Shown: positions 8,266-17,310 of the stretch, in pieces
Numbering within the stretch: the stretch's first letter is position 1
Layout of the letters: each line of letters starts with the position of its first letter
Source: DATLMR01 sp035634255
GTDB taxonomy: Bacteria; Acidobacteriota; Blastocatellia; UBA7656
DNA: 52,688 bases
Reading direction: 5' to 3'
NCBI GenBank assembly: GCA_035634255.1
Contig: DASQDI010000020.1
Span: forward strand, 1-52,688
Program-made: the position numbers and the translations under genes
The notes under the pieces: model-generated
What the model was told of the DNA's origin: nothing
Database searches by the model: none
What the model saw: only the letters and a program-made list of their open reading frames with translations

Positions 8266-8823
8266 GTGAGCTTCAAAGTAGGGGAGAAAGTTGTCTATCC
8301 AAACCATGGTATAGGCGTAATCGAGAGCATCACCACTAGCGTAATTGGAGGCGCACAGAACAGTTTTTACCTGCTCAGGTTGAAGGCGACGGAGTCGACG
8401 GTTATGGTTCCGGTCGCAAACGCAATGGACATTGGCCTCAGGTCTCTTATTAAATCCAACCAATGTGAAATGCTGCTCGCAGCCCTTTCGTCCGATTTTA
8501 CGAACCCCCCCCTCGATTGGAAAGATAGGTATAAGGATTTCCTGGAGAAGATGAAGACAGGAGATATCTTTCACGTGGCGGAAGTTTTAAAGAACCTTAC
8601 ATATCTCTCGCAGAGCAAGCCTCTTTCATTTCGCGAAAAGAGGATGCTCGAACGCGCGCGCTACCTGGTGGTCAGCGAACTCGCCACCGTGTGCCGCAAG
8701 TCCGAGTGCAGCGTCGAGCCGATGGTTGACGAGGCTTTGCGCAAATGCTGCTCGGAGCACACGCGCAGCGCGGGCGTCGGAAGGCAATTCTCGAAGCCTT
8801 CGAATTCGGTAACTGCACACTGA
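8266..8823 (+). CDS. CarD/CdnL-family RNA polymerase-binding regulator
   Basis: 185 residues. The N-terminal domain (about 3-65) has the hallmark F-K-V-G-E-K-V-V-Y-P-N-H-G-I-G-V-I-E, the Tudor-like RNAP-beta interaction fold. The C-terminal helical domain (about 70-160) matches CdnL, including S-F-R-E-K-R-M-L-E-R-A-R. Such proteins stabilise the open complex, notably at rRNA promoters. The start is the GTG at 8266, five bases after AAGGAGG; an earlier GTG overlaps the ribosome site. The C-terminal tail (Cys-rich, about 140-185) is longer than in compact CdnL proteins. Confidence 0.93.
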   Translation: MSFKVGEKVVYPNHGIGVIESITTSVIGGAQNSFYLLRLKATESTVMVPVANAMDIGLRSLIKSNQCEMLLAALSSDFTNPPLDWKDRYKDFLEKMKTGDIFHVAEVLKNLTYLSQSKPLSFREKRMLERARYLVVSELATVCRKSECSVEPMVDEALRKCCSEHTRSAGVGRQFSKPSNSVTAH

Positions 8824-8927
8824 ATTAAATCGATTGGGGTTGAGGCCCGGCCCGCTTCAAGCCCTCAGCAAAAAAATAAAAACTCCCTTTAAGCGATAAG
8901 TAGATCGTCCGGTTATGCATGACAGCG

Positions 8928-8960
8928 GTGAGTCTACGGCCCGACGGCCCGTGGACTCAC
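8928..8960 (+). terminator. Hairpin after carD, probable terminator
   Basis: Arms 8928-8939 and 8949-8960 form a 12-bp stem with one G-U pair and a 9-nt loop. No T-run follows. The rest of the 340-bp gap up to hpnC holds a lone TATAAT at 9075-9080 without a clear -35 and nothing else I recognise. Confidence 0.5.
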
Positions 8961-9166
8961 CGACTCCGCCCGCGCCCGCGCCGGTCATCGACACGCGGTC
9001 GCGAAGGAGAATCGTGTCCCTCCCTCCCCAGCTTCTTTTAATTGCGTAAGCTTCCTTCACGCCCGAAAAGCCAATATAATTCAGACTTCCGACGGGGCAC
9101 CCGCGAGCGCAATGGCCGGGCCGCCCCTTTCAGCGTAAACTCAACCGAGAGCAGAAAGAGTCGCAA

Positions 9167-10111
9167 ATGACAGTCTCCGCGGAACAGAAGAAGAGCGTGC
9201 GGGAGCCGGGGGTCGAAAGCTTCCGCGCAACTCCCCGCGCTCAATCGGTCGAGCAGGCGTATAAGTATTGCGAAAAACTGGCGAAGTCTCACTACGAAAA
9301 CTTTCCCGTCGGGTCGCTCCTGATACCGAAGGCGCTTAGAAAGCATTTCTATTCCATCTACGCCTTCGCGAGGACGGCCGACGATTTTGCGGATGAAGGC
9401 TATGAGCAGGGGCGGCCCCCCGAAGAGCGCCTTGCTCAGCTAAGCGAATGGGGGCGGATGCTCAGGCAGGCATTCTCGGGCCATGCGTCTCACCCCGTTT
9501 TCGTCGCGCTGGCGGAGACGCGGGCGCGGTTCGATCTGCCCGTGAGGCTGTTCGAGGATTTACTTTCAGCCTTCACTCAGGATGTCACGCGGACCCGTTA
9601 CGAGAGCTTCGACCAGCTGCTCGATTATTGCGAAAGGTCGGCCAACCCGGTCGGGCGGCTGATCCTGCTCCTGTTCGAGTACAAAGATGAAGGGCTGCAC
9701 AAAATGTCCGACGGCATCTGCACGGCCCTTCAACTCGCCAACCACTGGCAGGACGTGGAGGTCGACCTGAGGAAAGACCGCGTATATCTACCTCTGGAAG
9801 ACATGGCGAAATTCGGCCTCCTTGCCGAAGAGTTGCATCAGCGGAAGGCTGACGAGCGATTCAGAAGGCTTATGAAGTACGAGGTGGAGCGGGCGCGCGA
9901 GTTGTTCGCGTCGGGCAAGCCCCTGTGCACTGAGGTCCGGGGCCGCCTGGGCGTGGAGCTTCGGGCGGTATGGCTCGGGGGCTGGCAGATATTGAAGAGG
10001 ATCGAAGAGAATAATTACGATGTCTTTTCGCGCAGGCCGGCCATCTCATCAATCGATAAGATGAGGATACTTTCTCTCGCCTTGCGAAGGGAGGCTTTCA
10101 GGCGCTACTGA
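9167..10111 (+). CDS. hpnC: HpnC, hydroxysqualene synthase-type prenyl transferase
   Basis: 314 residues of the squalene/phytoene synthase fold. The first Asp-rich motif is A-R-T-A-D-D-F-A-D-E (D72-D76); Y-C-E-R-S-A-N-P-V-G-R and N-H-W-Q-D-V-E-V-D-L-R-K-D-R supply the rest of the active site. In the three-enzyme bacterial route HpnC converts presqualene diphosphate to hydroxysqualene. It is assigned as HpnC rather than HpnD by these motif variants and by being first of hpnC-hpnD-hpnE. Its stop overlaps the hpnD start by one base (TGATG). The N-terminal 25 residues are extra and charged. Confidence 0.9.
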   Translation: MTVSAEQKKSVREPGVESFRATPRAQSVEQAYKYCEKLAKSHYENFPVGSLLIPKALRKHFYSIYAFARTADDFADEGYEQGRPPEERLAQLSEWGRMLRQAFSGHASHPVFVALAETRARFDLPVRLFEDLLSAFTQDVTRTRYESFDQLLDYCERSANPVGRLILLLFEYKDEGLHKMSDGICTALQLANHWQDVEVDLRKDRVYLPLEDMAKFGLLAEELHQRKADERFRRLMKYEVERARELFASGKPLCTEVRGRLGVELRAVWLGGWQILKRIEENNYDVFSRRPAISSIDKMRILSLALRREAFRRY

Positions 10112-10983
10112 TGTCTGACTACGTGGCAGGGACATTTTCTCGGGTGTTGAGCGTTCAGGACCGTCTGGCGCATGCGGCAGGCTCGAACTTCTACTACTCG
10201 TTTCTGCTGCTGCCTTCGGCGAAGCGCAGGGCGATCAAGGACGTGTACGCCCTTTGCCGAATCCTCGACGACATAGTGGACCAGGACCATTCCGGCCGCG
10301 ACCCTTACGCCGAGCTTCAATTCTGGCGCGACGAGATCGAGTCCTGCTACAGAGGGGTTCCCGAGACCGATTTCGGGGAGAGGCTGAGCGACACGATTGA
10401 CCTGTTCGAGTTGCCCAGACAGCCCTTCATCGATCTGATCGACGGGATGGAGATGGACCTGAAATGGCAGAGCTACCAGACCTTCGCCGACCTGCGCGAG
10501 TACTGCTACCGCGCGGCGTCGGCCGTCGGGCTGATCTGCATCGAGATATTCGGGTATGAGTCTCCCCGCACCCGCGAGTACGCGGTCAACCTCGGCCTCG
10601 CGCTCCAACTCACCAACATCCTTCGCGATTTGAAAGAGGACGTGGACAGGGGCAGGATTTACATACCGCTCGAAGACCTGGAACGCTTCGGCTACTCCGA
10701 GAACCATCTCCGCTCGCGCCTCTACAACGCCCCATTCATTCAACTGATGAAGTTCGAGCACGCGAGAGCCCGCTCGTATTTCGAGAAGGCGGCCGCCTCC
10801 CTGCCCCAGGCCGACCGCTCGTCGATGTTCGCGGCAGAGATAATGGGCCAGATATACCGGGAGCTTCTCGATTCGATAGCCGCCTTCCAGTACGATGTCT
10901 TTCGAAACCGCGTCACCGTCTCCAAGAAGCGCAAGATGCAGATCGCGCTCGCAATCTGGCTAAAGAGCAAGCTGAAGAGGTGA
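10111..10983 (+). CDS. hpnD: HpnD, presqualene diphosphate synthase
   Basis: 290 residues. The Asp-rich motifs are C-R-I-L-D-D-I-V-D-Q (D53-D57) and N-I-L-R-D-L-K-E-D-V-D-R-G-R (about 170-183), plus Y-C-Y-R-A-A-S-A-V-G-L. HpnD condenses two farnesyl diphosphates to presqualene diphosphate, the first step of the three-enzyme squalene route. It is translationally coupled to hpnC by a one-base overlap and followed three bases later by hpnE. Membrane association is expected because substrates are lipids. Confidence 0.92.
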   Translation: MSDYVAGTFSRVLSVQDRLAHAAGSNFYYSFLLLPSAKRRAIKDVYALCRILDDIVDQDHSGRDPYAELQFWRDEIESCYRGVPETDFGERLSDTIDLFELPRQPFIDLIDGMEMDLKWQSYQTFADLREYCYRAASAVGLICIEIFGYESPRTREYAVNLGLALQLTNILRDLKEDVDRGRIYIPLEDLERFGYSENHLRSRLYNAPFIQLMKFEHARARSYFEKAAASLPQADRSSMFAAEIMGQIYRELLDSIAAFQYDVFRNRVTVSKKRKMQIALAIWLKSKLKR

Positions 10984-10986
10984 GAG

Positions 10987-12327
10987 TTGCCGAAGCGCGT
11001 GGTCATCATCGGGGGCGGGTTCAGCGGCCTTTCCGCGGGCGTCGCGCTCGCCGGGGCCGGGCACCGGGTCAGAGTTCTCGAAAGGCGCAATCACCTGGGG
11101 GGCCGCGCGTACTCTTTCATCGACTCCCGCACGGGCGACGTGGTCGACAATGGGCAACACCTGTTTATGGGCTGTTACCGCCACACGATCGCCTTCCTGA
11201 AGAGGATCGACCGCCTCGACAGGCTGCACTTTCAGGCTCGGCCCCGCGTCGATTTCCTCGACCTTAATCATGAATTCGCCAGCTTCTCCTGCCCCCCCCT
11301 GCCGCCGCCCCTTCACGCCCTCGCGGGGCTGTTCGGCATGGGCGGGATAACACTCGGGGACAAGTTCCGCGCGTTGAACATAGGCCGCGCCCTTCAAAGC
11401 GACACGGAGCGCGGGGCCGAAAGCTCCCGCCAGAATGGGCAGACGGTCGACCTCTGGCTTGACGGCTTGAAACAGTCGAGCAGGATCAAAGAACGCTTCT
11501 GGTATCCCATGTCGATCGCGACCCTCAACGAGAATCCCGGAACGGCGTCGGCCCGCATGCTTATCAAGGTGCTTCGGGAAGCATTCGGGGGCGGGCGCGA
11601 GGCCACGCGCATCGGCATATCGCGGGTCGGGTTGAGCGACCTCTACACGGACGGCGCGCAGAGATTCATCGAGGACCGCGGAGGGGAGGTCCGCACGGGG
11701 GCGGCCGTCACGGGCCTCAACATCGGGAGGGGTAAGGTCGTGTCGGCTGAGCTTAAAGACGGGGCCGAAGTCGGGGGTGATTACTTCATCAGCGCGGTCC
11801 CCCCGAACGCCCTGTACTCGCTTTTACCCGAAAGTTTCAGGGCCGGCGAATTCGCTTACCTCGCAAGGCTCGAATCATCCCCGATAGTCTCGATCAATCT
11901 CTGGTTCGACAGGCCGGTGATAGATCGGGCGTTCGTGGGGCTGATCGGCACGCGGATTCAGTGGATATTCAATAAAGACCTGACCCTCTCGCTCGACAAG
12001 AAGTCGAATCAAATCGCGGTCATCATCAGCGCCGCGCGCGGGTTCGTCGACTGGACCAAAGACGAGCTGGTAGAGATGGCGCTCGCGGAACTTACGCGGC
12101 TCCTGCCGGAGTCGCGCACGGCCAGGCTGCTTCACAGCGTGATCGTGAAGGAGCGCGAAGCGACGCTCGCTCACACGGTGGAGTCGGACCATATCCGGCC
12201 GGGCCCGACAGGGCCGGTCTCTAATTTGATCCTCGCCGGCGACTGGACAGACACGGGGCTTCCCGCCACCATCGAGAGCGCGGTATTGAGCGGTCAGGCC
12301 GCCGCTGAAATCATCTTCAATTCCTGA
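10987..12327 (+). CDS. hpnE: HpnE, FAD-dependent hydroxysqualene dehydroxylase
   Basis: 446 residues of the amine oxidase/phytoene desaturase flavoprotein fold. The dinucleotide-binding motif V-V-I-I-G-G-G-F-S-G-L-S is at the N-terminus, followed by the E-R-R-x-x-L-G-G-R-A flavin signature, and a C-terminal L-A-G-D-W-T-D-T-G-L-P-A-T-I-E flavin-contact region. The enzyme reduces hydroxysqualene to squalene. The start is a TTG at 10987 with AGAGGTGAG upstream. No squalene-hopene cyclase is in the window; a strong terminator follows, so any cyclase is elsewhere. Confidence 0.93.
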   Translation: MPKRVVIIGGGFSGLSAGVALAGAGHRVRVLERRNHLGGRAYSFIDSRTGDVVDNGQHLFMGCYRHTIAFLKRIDRLDRLHFQARPRVDFLDLNHEFASFSCPPLPPPLHALAGLFGMGGITLGDKFRALNIGRALQSDTERGAESSRQNGQTVDLWLDGLKQSSRIKERFWYPMSIATLNENPGTASARMLIKVLREAFGGGREATRIGISRVGLSDLYTDGAQRFIEDRGGEVRTGAAVTGLNIGRGKVVSAELKDGAEVGGDYFISAVPPNALYSLLPESFRAGEFAYLARLESSPIVSINLWFDRPVIDRAFVGLIGTRIQWIFNKDLTLSLDKKSNQIAVIISAARGFVDWTKDELVEMALAELTRLLPESRTARLLHSVIVKEREATLAHTVESDHIRPGPTGPVSNLILAGDWTDTGLPATIESAVLSGQAAAEIIFNS

Positions 12328-12348
12328 TCGGGGTTAAGAAAAGGCGAG

Positions 12349-12387
12349 AGGCATGTGCGGCTCGCGCCGGACGAGCCGCACATGCCT
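12349..12387. terminator. Bidirectional terminator between hpnE and yjbQ
   Basis: A perfect 16-bp inverted repeat (12349-12364 with 12372-12387, 7-nt loop) lies between two convergent genes, with A-rich sequence on the left and TTTG on the right, so it can stop transcription from both sides. Confidence 0.85.
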
Positions 12388-12403
12388 TTGTGAATCATTC
12401 GAT

Positions 12404-12898
12404 CTAAATTCCGAAAACCTGTAGGAAGACGTTGCGCTGATTCGGGCCGTCGAACTCCGCCAGTATGACGCTCTGCCAGCGCCCCAGCACCAGCTTGCCC
12501 TGCGCTATCGGGATGTTCAGGCTCTGGCCGAAGACGACGTTCTTCAGGTGAGAGTCGGAGTTCTTGCGGTCGCAGTCGGAGAACTCGGGGTCGTTGTGCC
12601 TGTAGTAAGTCTCGCGGGGCACGATGCTATCCAGCATCGTCCTTATATCCGTGAGCAACGCCTCCTGCCATTCGTTGATGAACAGCCCGGCGGTCGTGTG
12701 CAGAGAGGAAACCTGTATGTACCCGTCTTCTACCCCCGTCGCCTCTACGAGCGCCCTGATATCATCGCTCAAGTTCACAAGCTCCGTCCGCTCCTCCGTC
12801 TTCACCGTCAGAGTCTTAGAGAATACTTTCACCGTCCCCTGATTCGTGTAGCAGTCCAGAGTTGTGGCCCCGCCCTCGCGGGTCTTGATTGCTCCCAT
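12404..12898 (-). CDS. YjbQ-family (UPF0047) protein, longer paralogue
   Basis: 164 residues. Conserved marks include S-L-H-T-T-A-G-L-F-I-N, a His/Asp-rich middle (H-N-D-P-E-F-S-D-C-D), S-H-L-K-N-V-V-F-G-Q-S-L-N-I-P and L-G-R-W-Q-S-V-I-L-A-E-F-D-G-P. YjbQ proteins have weak thiamine-phosphate synthase activity in E. coli, but their main role is uncertain. The start has GGAGGAG seven bases upstream. A shorter paralogue lies at 48711-49112. This copy has an N-terminal extension and an insertion in the central loop, so the two may have different substrates. Confidence 0.88.
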   Translation of the reverse strand: MGAIKTREGGATTLDCYTNQGTVKVFSKTLTVKTEERTELVNLSDDIRALVEATGVEDGYIQVSSLHTTAGLFINEWQEALLTDIRTMLDSIVPRETYYRHNDPEFSDCDRKNSDSHLKNVVFGQSLNIPIAQGKLVLGRWQSVILAEFDGPNQRNVFLQVFGI

Positions 12899-13003
12899 TC
12901 TTCATCTCCTCCAGAAAATCTTCTCCGTTATCAGTGCTCAGCCCAAGTCTAACCTGCTGCCCCTGCAATAGCAAATCTCGCGCGCCGCGAGGAGAGGCCG
13001 GGA

Positions 13004-15358
13004 TTACTCGCCGAGAAGTTGTTTTATTTCGCCCTCGAAAGTCTCTTTGCTCGTGATCCCGACGTGCTTGAACCGGATTCGGCCCTGCTTGTCGATCAGG
13101 AAAGCCACGGGGAGCGAAGAGTCTGCGACCTTGAAAGCCTCGGCGACCTTCTCGTCGCCTATGACCTGAGTGTAGTTCATCGGGTGTTTCTTGAGGAAGG
13201 GCTTGACGACCTCCGCGCCTTCCTCGTCGAGTGATATGGCGACAAGCTCGAACCCGCTCGCTTTATAATCGCTTGCGAACCGGTTGAACATCGGGATCTC
13301 GGAGATGCACGGCACGCACCACGTCGCCCAGAAATCGACGAGCACCACCTTGCCGCGCAGGCGTTCCATATCGAGGTTGCCGCCTTCGAGCAGGTTGAGG
13401 CTCACGGCCGGCGCGGGCTCCGGAGGCGACCCTTTCGCGGCATCGGACACGGGCGCGCCCGCGTCCGCGACATTCTTCGCGACCACCTGCCCGCCCGCGC
13501 TCTCAAGCGAGTCCGGCACCATCTTCATGCGAGCGATGAAGGCGTCGGGCTTTTCGAAGCCTTCGAGGCGCGTGTTCTTCTGCTCGCGCCCCGAGGGGTC
13601 GAGGAAGATGATCGTCGGCACGCCCACGATGCCGAATTTCTTTCTGGCCCGTCCCGCGTCCGTGTCGGGCTCGTTCTTCGTGAGGTCGAGCTTGAGCGTC
13701 ACGAACCGCTCGGCCTCGCGCCTGACCGCGGGGTCGGTGAAGGTGAGCTGGTCCAGTTCCTTGCAGGGGATGCACCAGTCGGCGAAGGTGTCGATGATGA
13801 CCCCCTTCCCCTCCCTCTGCGCCTGAGCGAGCGCCTGCTCGCTGTAGGGCTGCCAGTTGATGCCCGCTTCGGTGTCTTTCGGAATCGCTATGATGATCCC
13901 GACGACCGCCGCGGCCACCCCGAGGCCGCGCAATACCCACGCGAACTGCCTTGCTTTCGTCCGCCCCGACTCCCAGAAGATCAGGTAGATGGCCGACAGG
14001 ATGAAGAAAGCCACGAAGATGTATGACGTGGCCCTTCCCATCAGGGGCATCAGGAAGTAGAGGGCCATCCCGATGAGCACGAGCCCGAAGACCTTCCGGA
14101 CCGTGACCATCCACTCGCCCGAGCGCGGCAGAGACTTGATCGCGCCCGCGAACGTCCCGAGGATCAGGTAAGGCAGGCCGAGCCCGAGCGCCAGCACGAA
14201 GAACATCATGAAGCCGTAGACCGGGTCGCCCTTCGTCCCGACGTGGACCAGCAGGGCAAGCACGAACGGCCCGATGCAGGGGGCGGCCACGATCCCCATC
14301 GTCAGGCCCATCACCAGAGCCCCGACCAGCCCGCTCGTCGATTGCGTGCTCTTATTCGCGAAGCTGTTCAGGAATTCGGGCAGGCGAAACTCGTAGAACC
14401 CGAACATCGATAGGGCGAGCCCGACCATCACTAGCGCGAGCGCGATCAGGACCAGAGGGTTCTGAAGGGCCGCCCCGAATAACCCTTCCGACATCGAGGC
14501 TATGACCCCGAGGATGGAGTAGGTGACCGCCATACCGAGCACGTACATCGAGGCCATGGAGAAAGTGCGGCTCAGGCGGGGCGGCCCTCCCTGAGTCCCC
14601 TGATTGGCGAAGAACCCTATCGTGATCGGGATTATCGGGTAGACGCAAGGCGTCGCGTTGAGCGCGAGCCCGGACAGGAAAATGAACATCAGCGCGAAGA
14701 ATAGGCCGCGTTTCGTGATCAGGTCGGAGATCGCATTGCTCGCCTGCCCGCCCTGACCGCTGCCCTGGTACTGCACCAGAGCGGTCGATGCGTCCGCGTA
14801 GCCTATCTCTTCGGCCTTCGCGAAAATCTCCGCGTTCGCGGCCCGAGACGGCTGGCTCGCGGCGATTACTTTGACGGGGATCTCGACCTTGAGGGTGGAA
14901 GGGAAAAGGCACTGCGTCTCGTTGCAAGACTGGACCGTGACCGACGCGCGGATGACGGAGGCTCCCGTCGCGAGAGACTTGTCCGCTTCGACCTCCGTGG
15001 TCAGGTAGACCGTGCCGTCGAGTACCGCCAGGTCTTTGTCCGGGGAGAACTCGAACCGCCCCATCTTCGGGGGCGGGTACTTAGTCTCCGAGAAGCGGAG
15101 CCCGTCCGCCGGCTCGAACGTGACCTCCGTGCCTTTCAGGAATTCTTCCGTCGGCACGTGCGCGTTAATGTGATACTCCCTGTCGATGTCGAGCACGATG
15201 GCGACCTTGAACCTGTCGCCCGGCCTAATGGCTTCGACCGAAGTCAGCCCGCGCGCCTTAACGACGCTGCCGCTGTCCTGCGCGAGGGCCAGCCGAGCCG
15301 TCGATAAAGCGATCAACAGCATTATTCCAAGCGCGATGATATTTTTTCTCTTAATCAT
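13004..15358 (-). CDS. DsbD-type thiol:disulfide transporter fused to a TlpA-like thioredoxin
   Basis: 784 residues in four parts. A signal peptide (1-26, ending A-L-A) and an N-terminal beta domain (about 30-165) of DsbD-alpha type come first. A membrane core of about eight helices (about 210-480) carries the redox Cys motifs T-P-C-V-Y-P and A-P-C-I-G-P. A thioredoxin domain has W-C-I-P-C near residue 526, and an added TlpA/AhpC-type domain has W-C-V-P-C near residue 677. DsbD moves reducing power from cytoplasmic thioredoxin to the periplasm. The second domain could act as a built-in client reductase, for example in cytochrome or copper-centre maturation. The start at 15358 was chosen because the signal peptide begins there; its ribosome site is weak. 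Confidence 0.92.
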   Translation of the reverse strand: MIKRKNIIALGIMLLIALSTARLALAQDSGSVVKARGLTSVEAIRPGDRFKVAIVLDIDREYHINAHVPTEEFLKGTEVTFEPADGLRFSETKYPPPKMGRFEFSPDKDLAVLDGTVYLTTEVEADKSLATGASVIRASVTVQSCNETQCLFPSTLKVEIPVKVIAASQPSRAANAEIFAKAEEIGYADASTALVQYQGSGQGGQASNAISDLITKRGLFFALMFIFLSGLALNATPCVYPIIPITIGFFANQGTQGGPPRLSRTFSMASMYVLGMAVTYSILGVIASMSEGLFGAALQNPLVLIALALVMVGLALSMFGFYEFRLPEFLNSFANKSTQSTSGLVGALVMGLTMGIVAAPCIGPFVLALLVHVGTKGDPVYGFMMFFVLALGLGLPYLILGTFAGAIKSLPRSGEWMVTVRKVFGLVLIGMALYFLMPLMGRATSYIFVAFFILSAIYLIFWESGRTKARQFAWVLRGLGVAAAVVGIIIAIPKDTEAGINWQPYSEQALAQAQREGKGVIIDTFADWCIPCKELDQLTFTDPAVRREAERFVTLKLDLTKNEPDTDAGRARKKFGIVGVPTIIFLDPSGREQKNTRLEGFEKPDAFIARMKMVPDSLESAGGQVVAKNVADAGAPVSDAAKGSPPEPAPAVSLNLLEGGNLDMERLRGKVVLVDFWATWCVPCISEIPMFNRFASDYKASGFELVAISLDEEGAEVVKPFLKKHPMNYTQVIGDEKVAEAFKVADSSLPVAFLIDKQGRIRFKHVGITSKETFEGEIKQLLGE

Positions 15359-15434
15359 AGGAGCCCTGACAAAACTAAAGTTAAAGATATAAAGCCGACC
15401 TTCGACCCCGAACATCCCGGGGCCCGCGCGCCGC

Positions 15435-15956
15435 CTATTTTTTCCTGAGGTTCTCGATCATCTCGGGGGTCAGGTCGTTGAAGACTATGACCCTCCCGCC
15501 CTTCGCCTCGGCGAACGTCCGCGCGTCTTCCTGCTTATGAAACGCGATCACGTCGGGCCCCATAGGGCCGCTCACGCTGCTCTTATAAACGAGGGCCGCC
15601 GCCCGCGCGTCTATCGGCCCGCGCGTCTGGTACTCTTTCAGGAGCACGCGGTCGATGTTCGCGGGGTCTTTCTGCGCGTCGACCACGTCGTAGCTAGCGG
15701 GCGAAGAGTAGAACTTCAGCATGTCTCCGGGCGTTTCGAACATCAGCTTCGTCCCGTCCTTGTAAATGATCTCGGACGCCCACTGGTTCTCCGCCTTCAC
15801 CTTCATCGAGCAGACGGGGCAGTACCCTTCGGTCGCGTTGAGGGGCAGAGGCCCGCTCTTTTTACCGCATGCTGCGAGAGCGAAAGCCGCGACTAGTAAG
15901 AGCGCGAGCGTCGGCAATCGCGCAGGTGCTTTGATTCTTTTATAATGCTCAACCAT
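15435..15956 (-). CDS. NosL-like copper-binding lipoprotein
   Basis: 173 residues. The N-terminal lipobox F-A-L-A-A-C places the lipidated Cys at residue 30. A C-P-V-C-S-M-K-V motif (C46, C49, M51) and a later G-P-M-G-P-D-V-I-A-F stretch match NosL, an outer-face copper chaperone for nitrous-oxide reductase. No nosZ is in the window, so it may serve another copper enzyme such as a cytochrome oxidase. It lies between mnmA and the DsbD-TlpA gene, same strand, with gaps of 39 and 76 bp. A DsbD plus NosL pair fits reductive copper-site assembly. Confidence 0.85.
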   Translation of the reverse strand: MVEHYKRIKAPARLPTLALLLVAAFALAACGKKSGPLPLNATEGYCPVCSMKVKAENQWASEIIYKDGTKLMFETPGDMLKFYSSPASYDVVDAQKDPANIDRVLLKEYQTRGPIDARAAALVYKSSVSGPMGPDVIAFHKQEDARTFAEAKGGRVIVFNDLTPEMIENLRKK

Positions 15957-15995
15957 CAGTGAGGCCCGAATCCGCTTATTAAAATTACGTCACGC

Positions 15996-17126
15996 TTACT
16001 CTTCACTTCCGAGACTGCGCTCTATCCACCCGCCGCCGAGCACGAGGTCGCCGTCATAAAATACGGTCGCCTGCCCCGGAGTGACGGCGGCCTGCGGGGC
16101 GTCGAAATCGACACGCACGGTCCCGGCCTTCAAGGGCGTTAGGGTCGCCATCGCCTCGGGCGACCTGTAGCGAATCTTCACCGTCGCGCGCACCGGCGCG
16201 TCCGGCAGGGCGATTGAAAGCCAGTTCACTCCCGTCGCGATGAGAGAACGGCTGTAAAGCTCGTCCCGCTTCCCGACGACGAGCCGGTTCCGCGGCACGT
16301 CGATCTTAACAACGTAGAGGGGGTCGGGCGAGGATATTCCGATCCCGCGCCTCTGCCCGATTGTGTAGCGATGCAGGCCGCCGTGCTCCCCGACGACCCG
16401 CCCCTCCGTCGTCTCGATGTCGCCCTGAGCGAGCGCGCGGGTGTCGCGGTCCCCGCCCTCCATCTCGTGCCGCGCGTAATCTTCCACGAACGCCGCGTAA
16501 TTCCCGTCCGGGACGAAGCATATCTCCTGGCTTTCGGGCTTCTCCGCCGTTTCGAGCCCGAGCCTGCGGGCCACCTCGCGGACCTCTGATTTCGCCATCT
16601 CTCCCAGAGGAAACATGGCGCGCGCGAGCTGCTTTTGCGTCATCTCGAAGAGGAAGTATGACTGGTCCTTCGACAGGTCCCTACCCTTCCTCAGAACGTA
16701 TCTCCGCGCCCGCTCGTCGAACTCCACGCGGGCGTAGTGGCCCGTGGCCACTCGCTCGGCCCCGACCCGCTCGGCGACGGTGACGAGCCGCGCGAACTTC
16801 AGTTTGGTGTTGCAGGAGACGCAAGGTATGGGCGTGCGGCCCGATAGGTAGTCTTCGACGAAGGGTCGGACCACGGCGCGCTCGAACTCCTCTTCGAGGT
16901 TAAGGACGTAGAAAGGGAACCCGAGCCCGCTGGCGACGAGCCTCGCGTCGTACACGTCATCGAGCGAGCAGCAGCGCGAGGGCTGAGGCTCCCCGCCGGG
17001 GCCGAGCCTTCGCCTCTGATCCCAGAGCTGCATAGTGAATCCCACTATCTGCTGCCCCTGCTCTTTGAGTATCGCGGCTGCGACCGAACTATCGACGCCC
17101 CCGCTCATTGCGACCGCAACAGTCAT
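15996..17126 (-). CDS. mnmA: tRNA-specific 2-thiouridylase
   Basis: 376 residues. The PP-loop S-G-G-V-D-S-S (8-14) binds ATP. Catalytic Cys residues are in C-V-S-C-N-T-K-L-K-F (about 100) and S-Q-E-I-C-F-V-P-D (about 195). A-T-G-H-Y-A and G-Q-R-R-G-I-G are also typical. MnmA installs sulfur at U34 of tRNA for Lys, Glu and Gln using relayed persulfide. The frame is open 12 codons further upstream, but the ATG at 17126 has GAGGAAGG before it and starts the conserved region. A TATAAT on the minus strand at 17225-17230 may be its -10. Confidence 0.95.
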   Translation of the reverse strand: MTVAVAMSGGVDSSVAAAILKEQGQQIVGFTMQLWDQRRRLGPGGEPQPSRCCSLDDVYDARLVASGLGFPFYVLNLEEEFERAVVRPFVEDYLSGRTPIPCVSCNTKLKFARLVTVAERVGAERVATGHYARVEFDERARRYVLRKGRDLSKDQSYFLFEMTQKQLARAMFPLGEMAKSEVREVARRLGLETAEKPESQEICFVPDGNYAAFVEDYARHEMEGGDRDTRALAQGDIETTEGRVVGEHGGLHRYTIGQRRGIGISSPDPLYVVKIDVPRNRLVVGKRDELYSRSLIATGVNWLSIALPDAPVRATVKIRYRSPEAMATLTPLKAGTVRVDFDAPQAAVTPGQATVFYDGDLVLGGGWIERSLGSEE

Positions 17127-17310
17127 TACCGATCCTTCCTCGTTGGCTCGCGCGTTGCGCATTTGTTATCATTTTTTCCGTCACCCGACAGAGGCAAACG
17201 CGCGTGCGAGTTACAAAGCCTAAAATTATACACGATGCCAGTGGCTACAACCAGCTTGGCGATTTTGGAAATTTCGGAAAACGACGCGCGCTTCGAGGAA
17301 GCGGAGAAAT

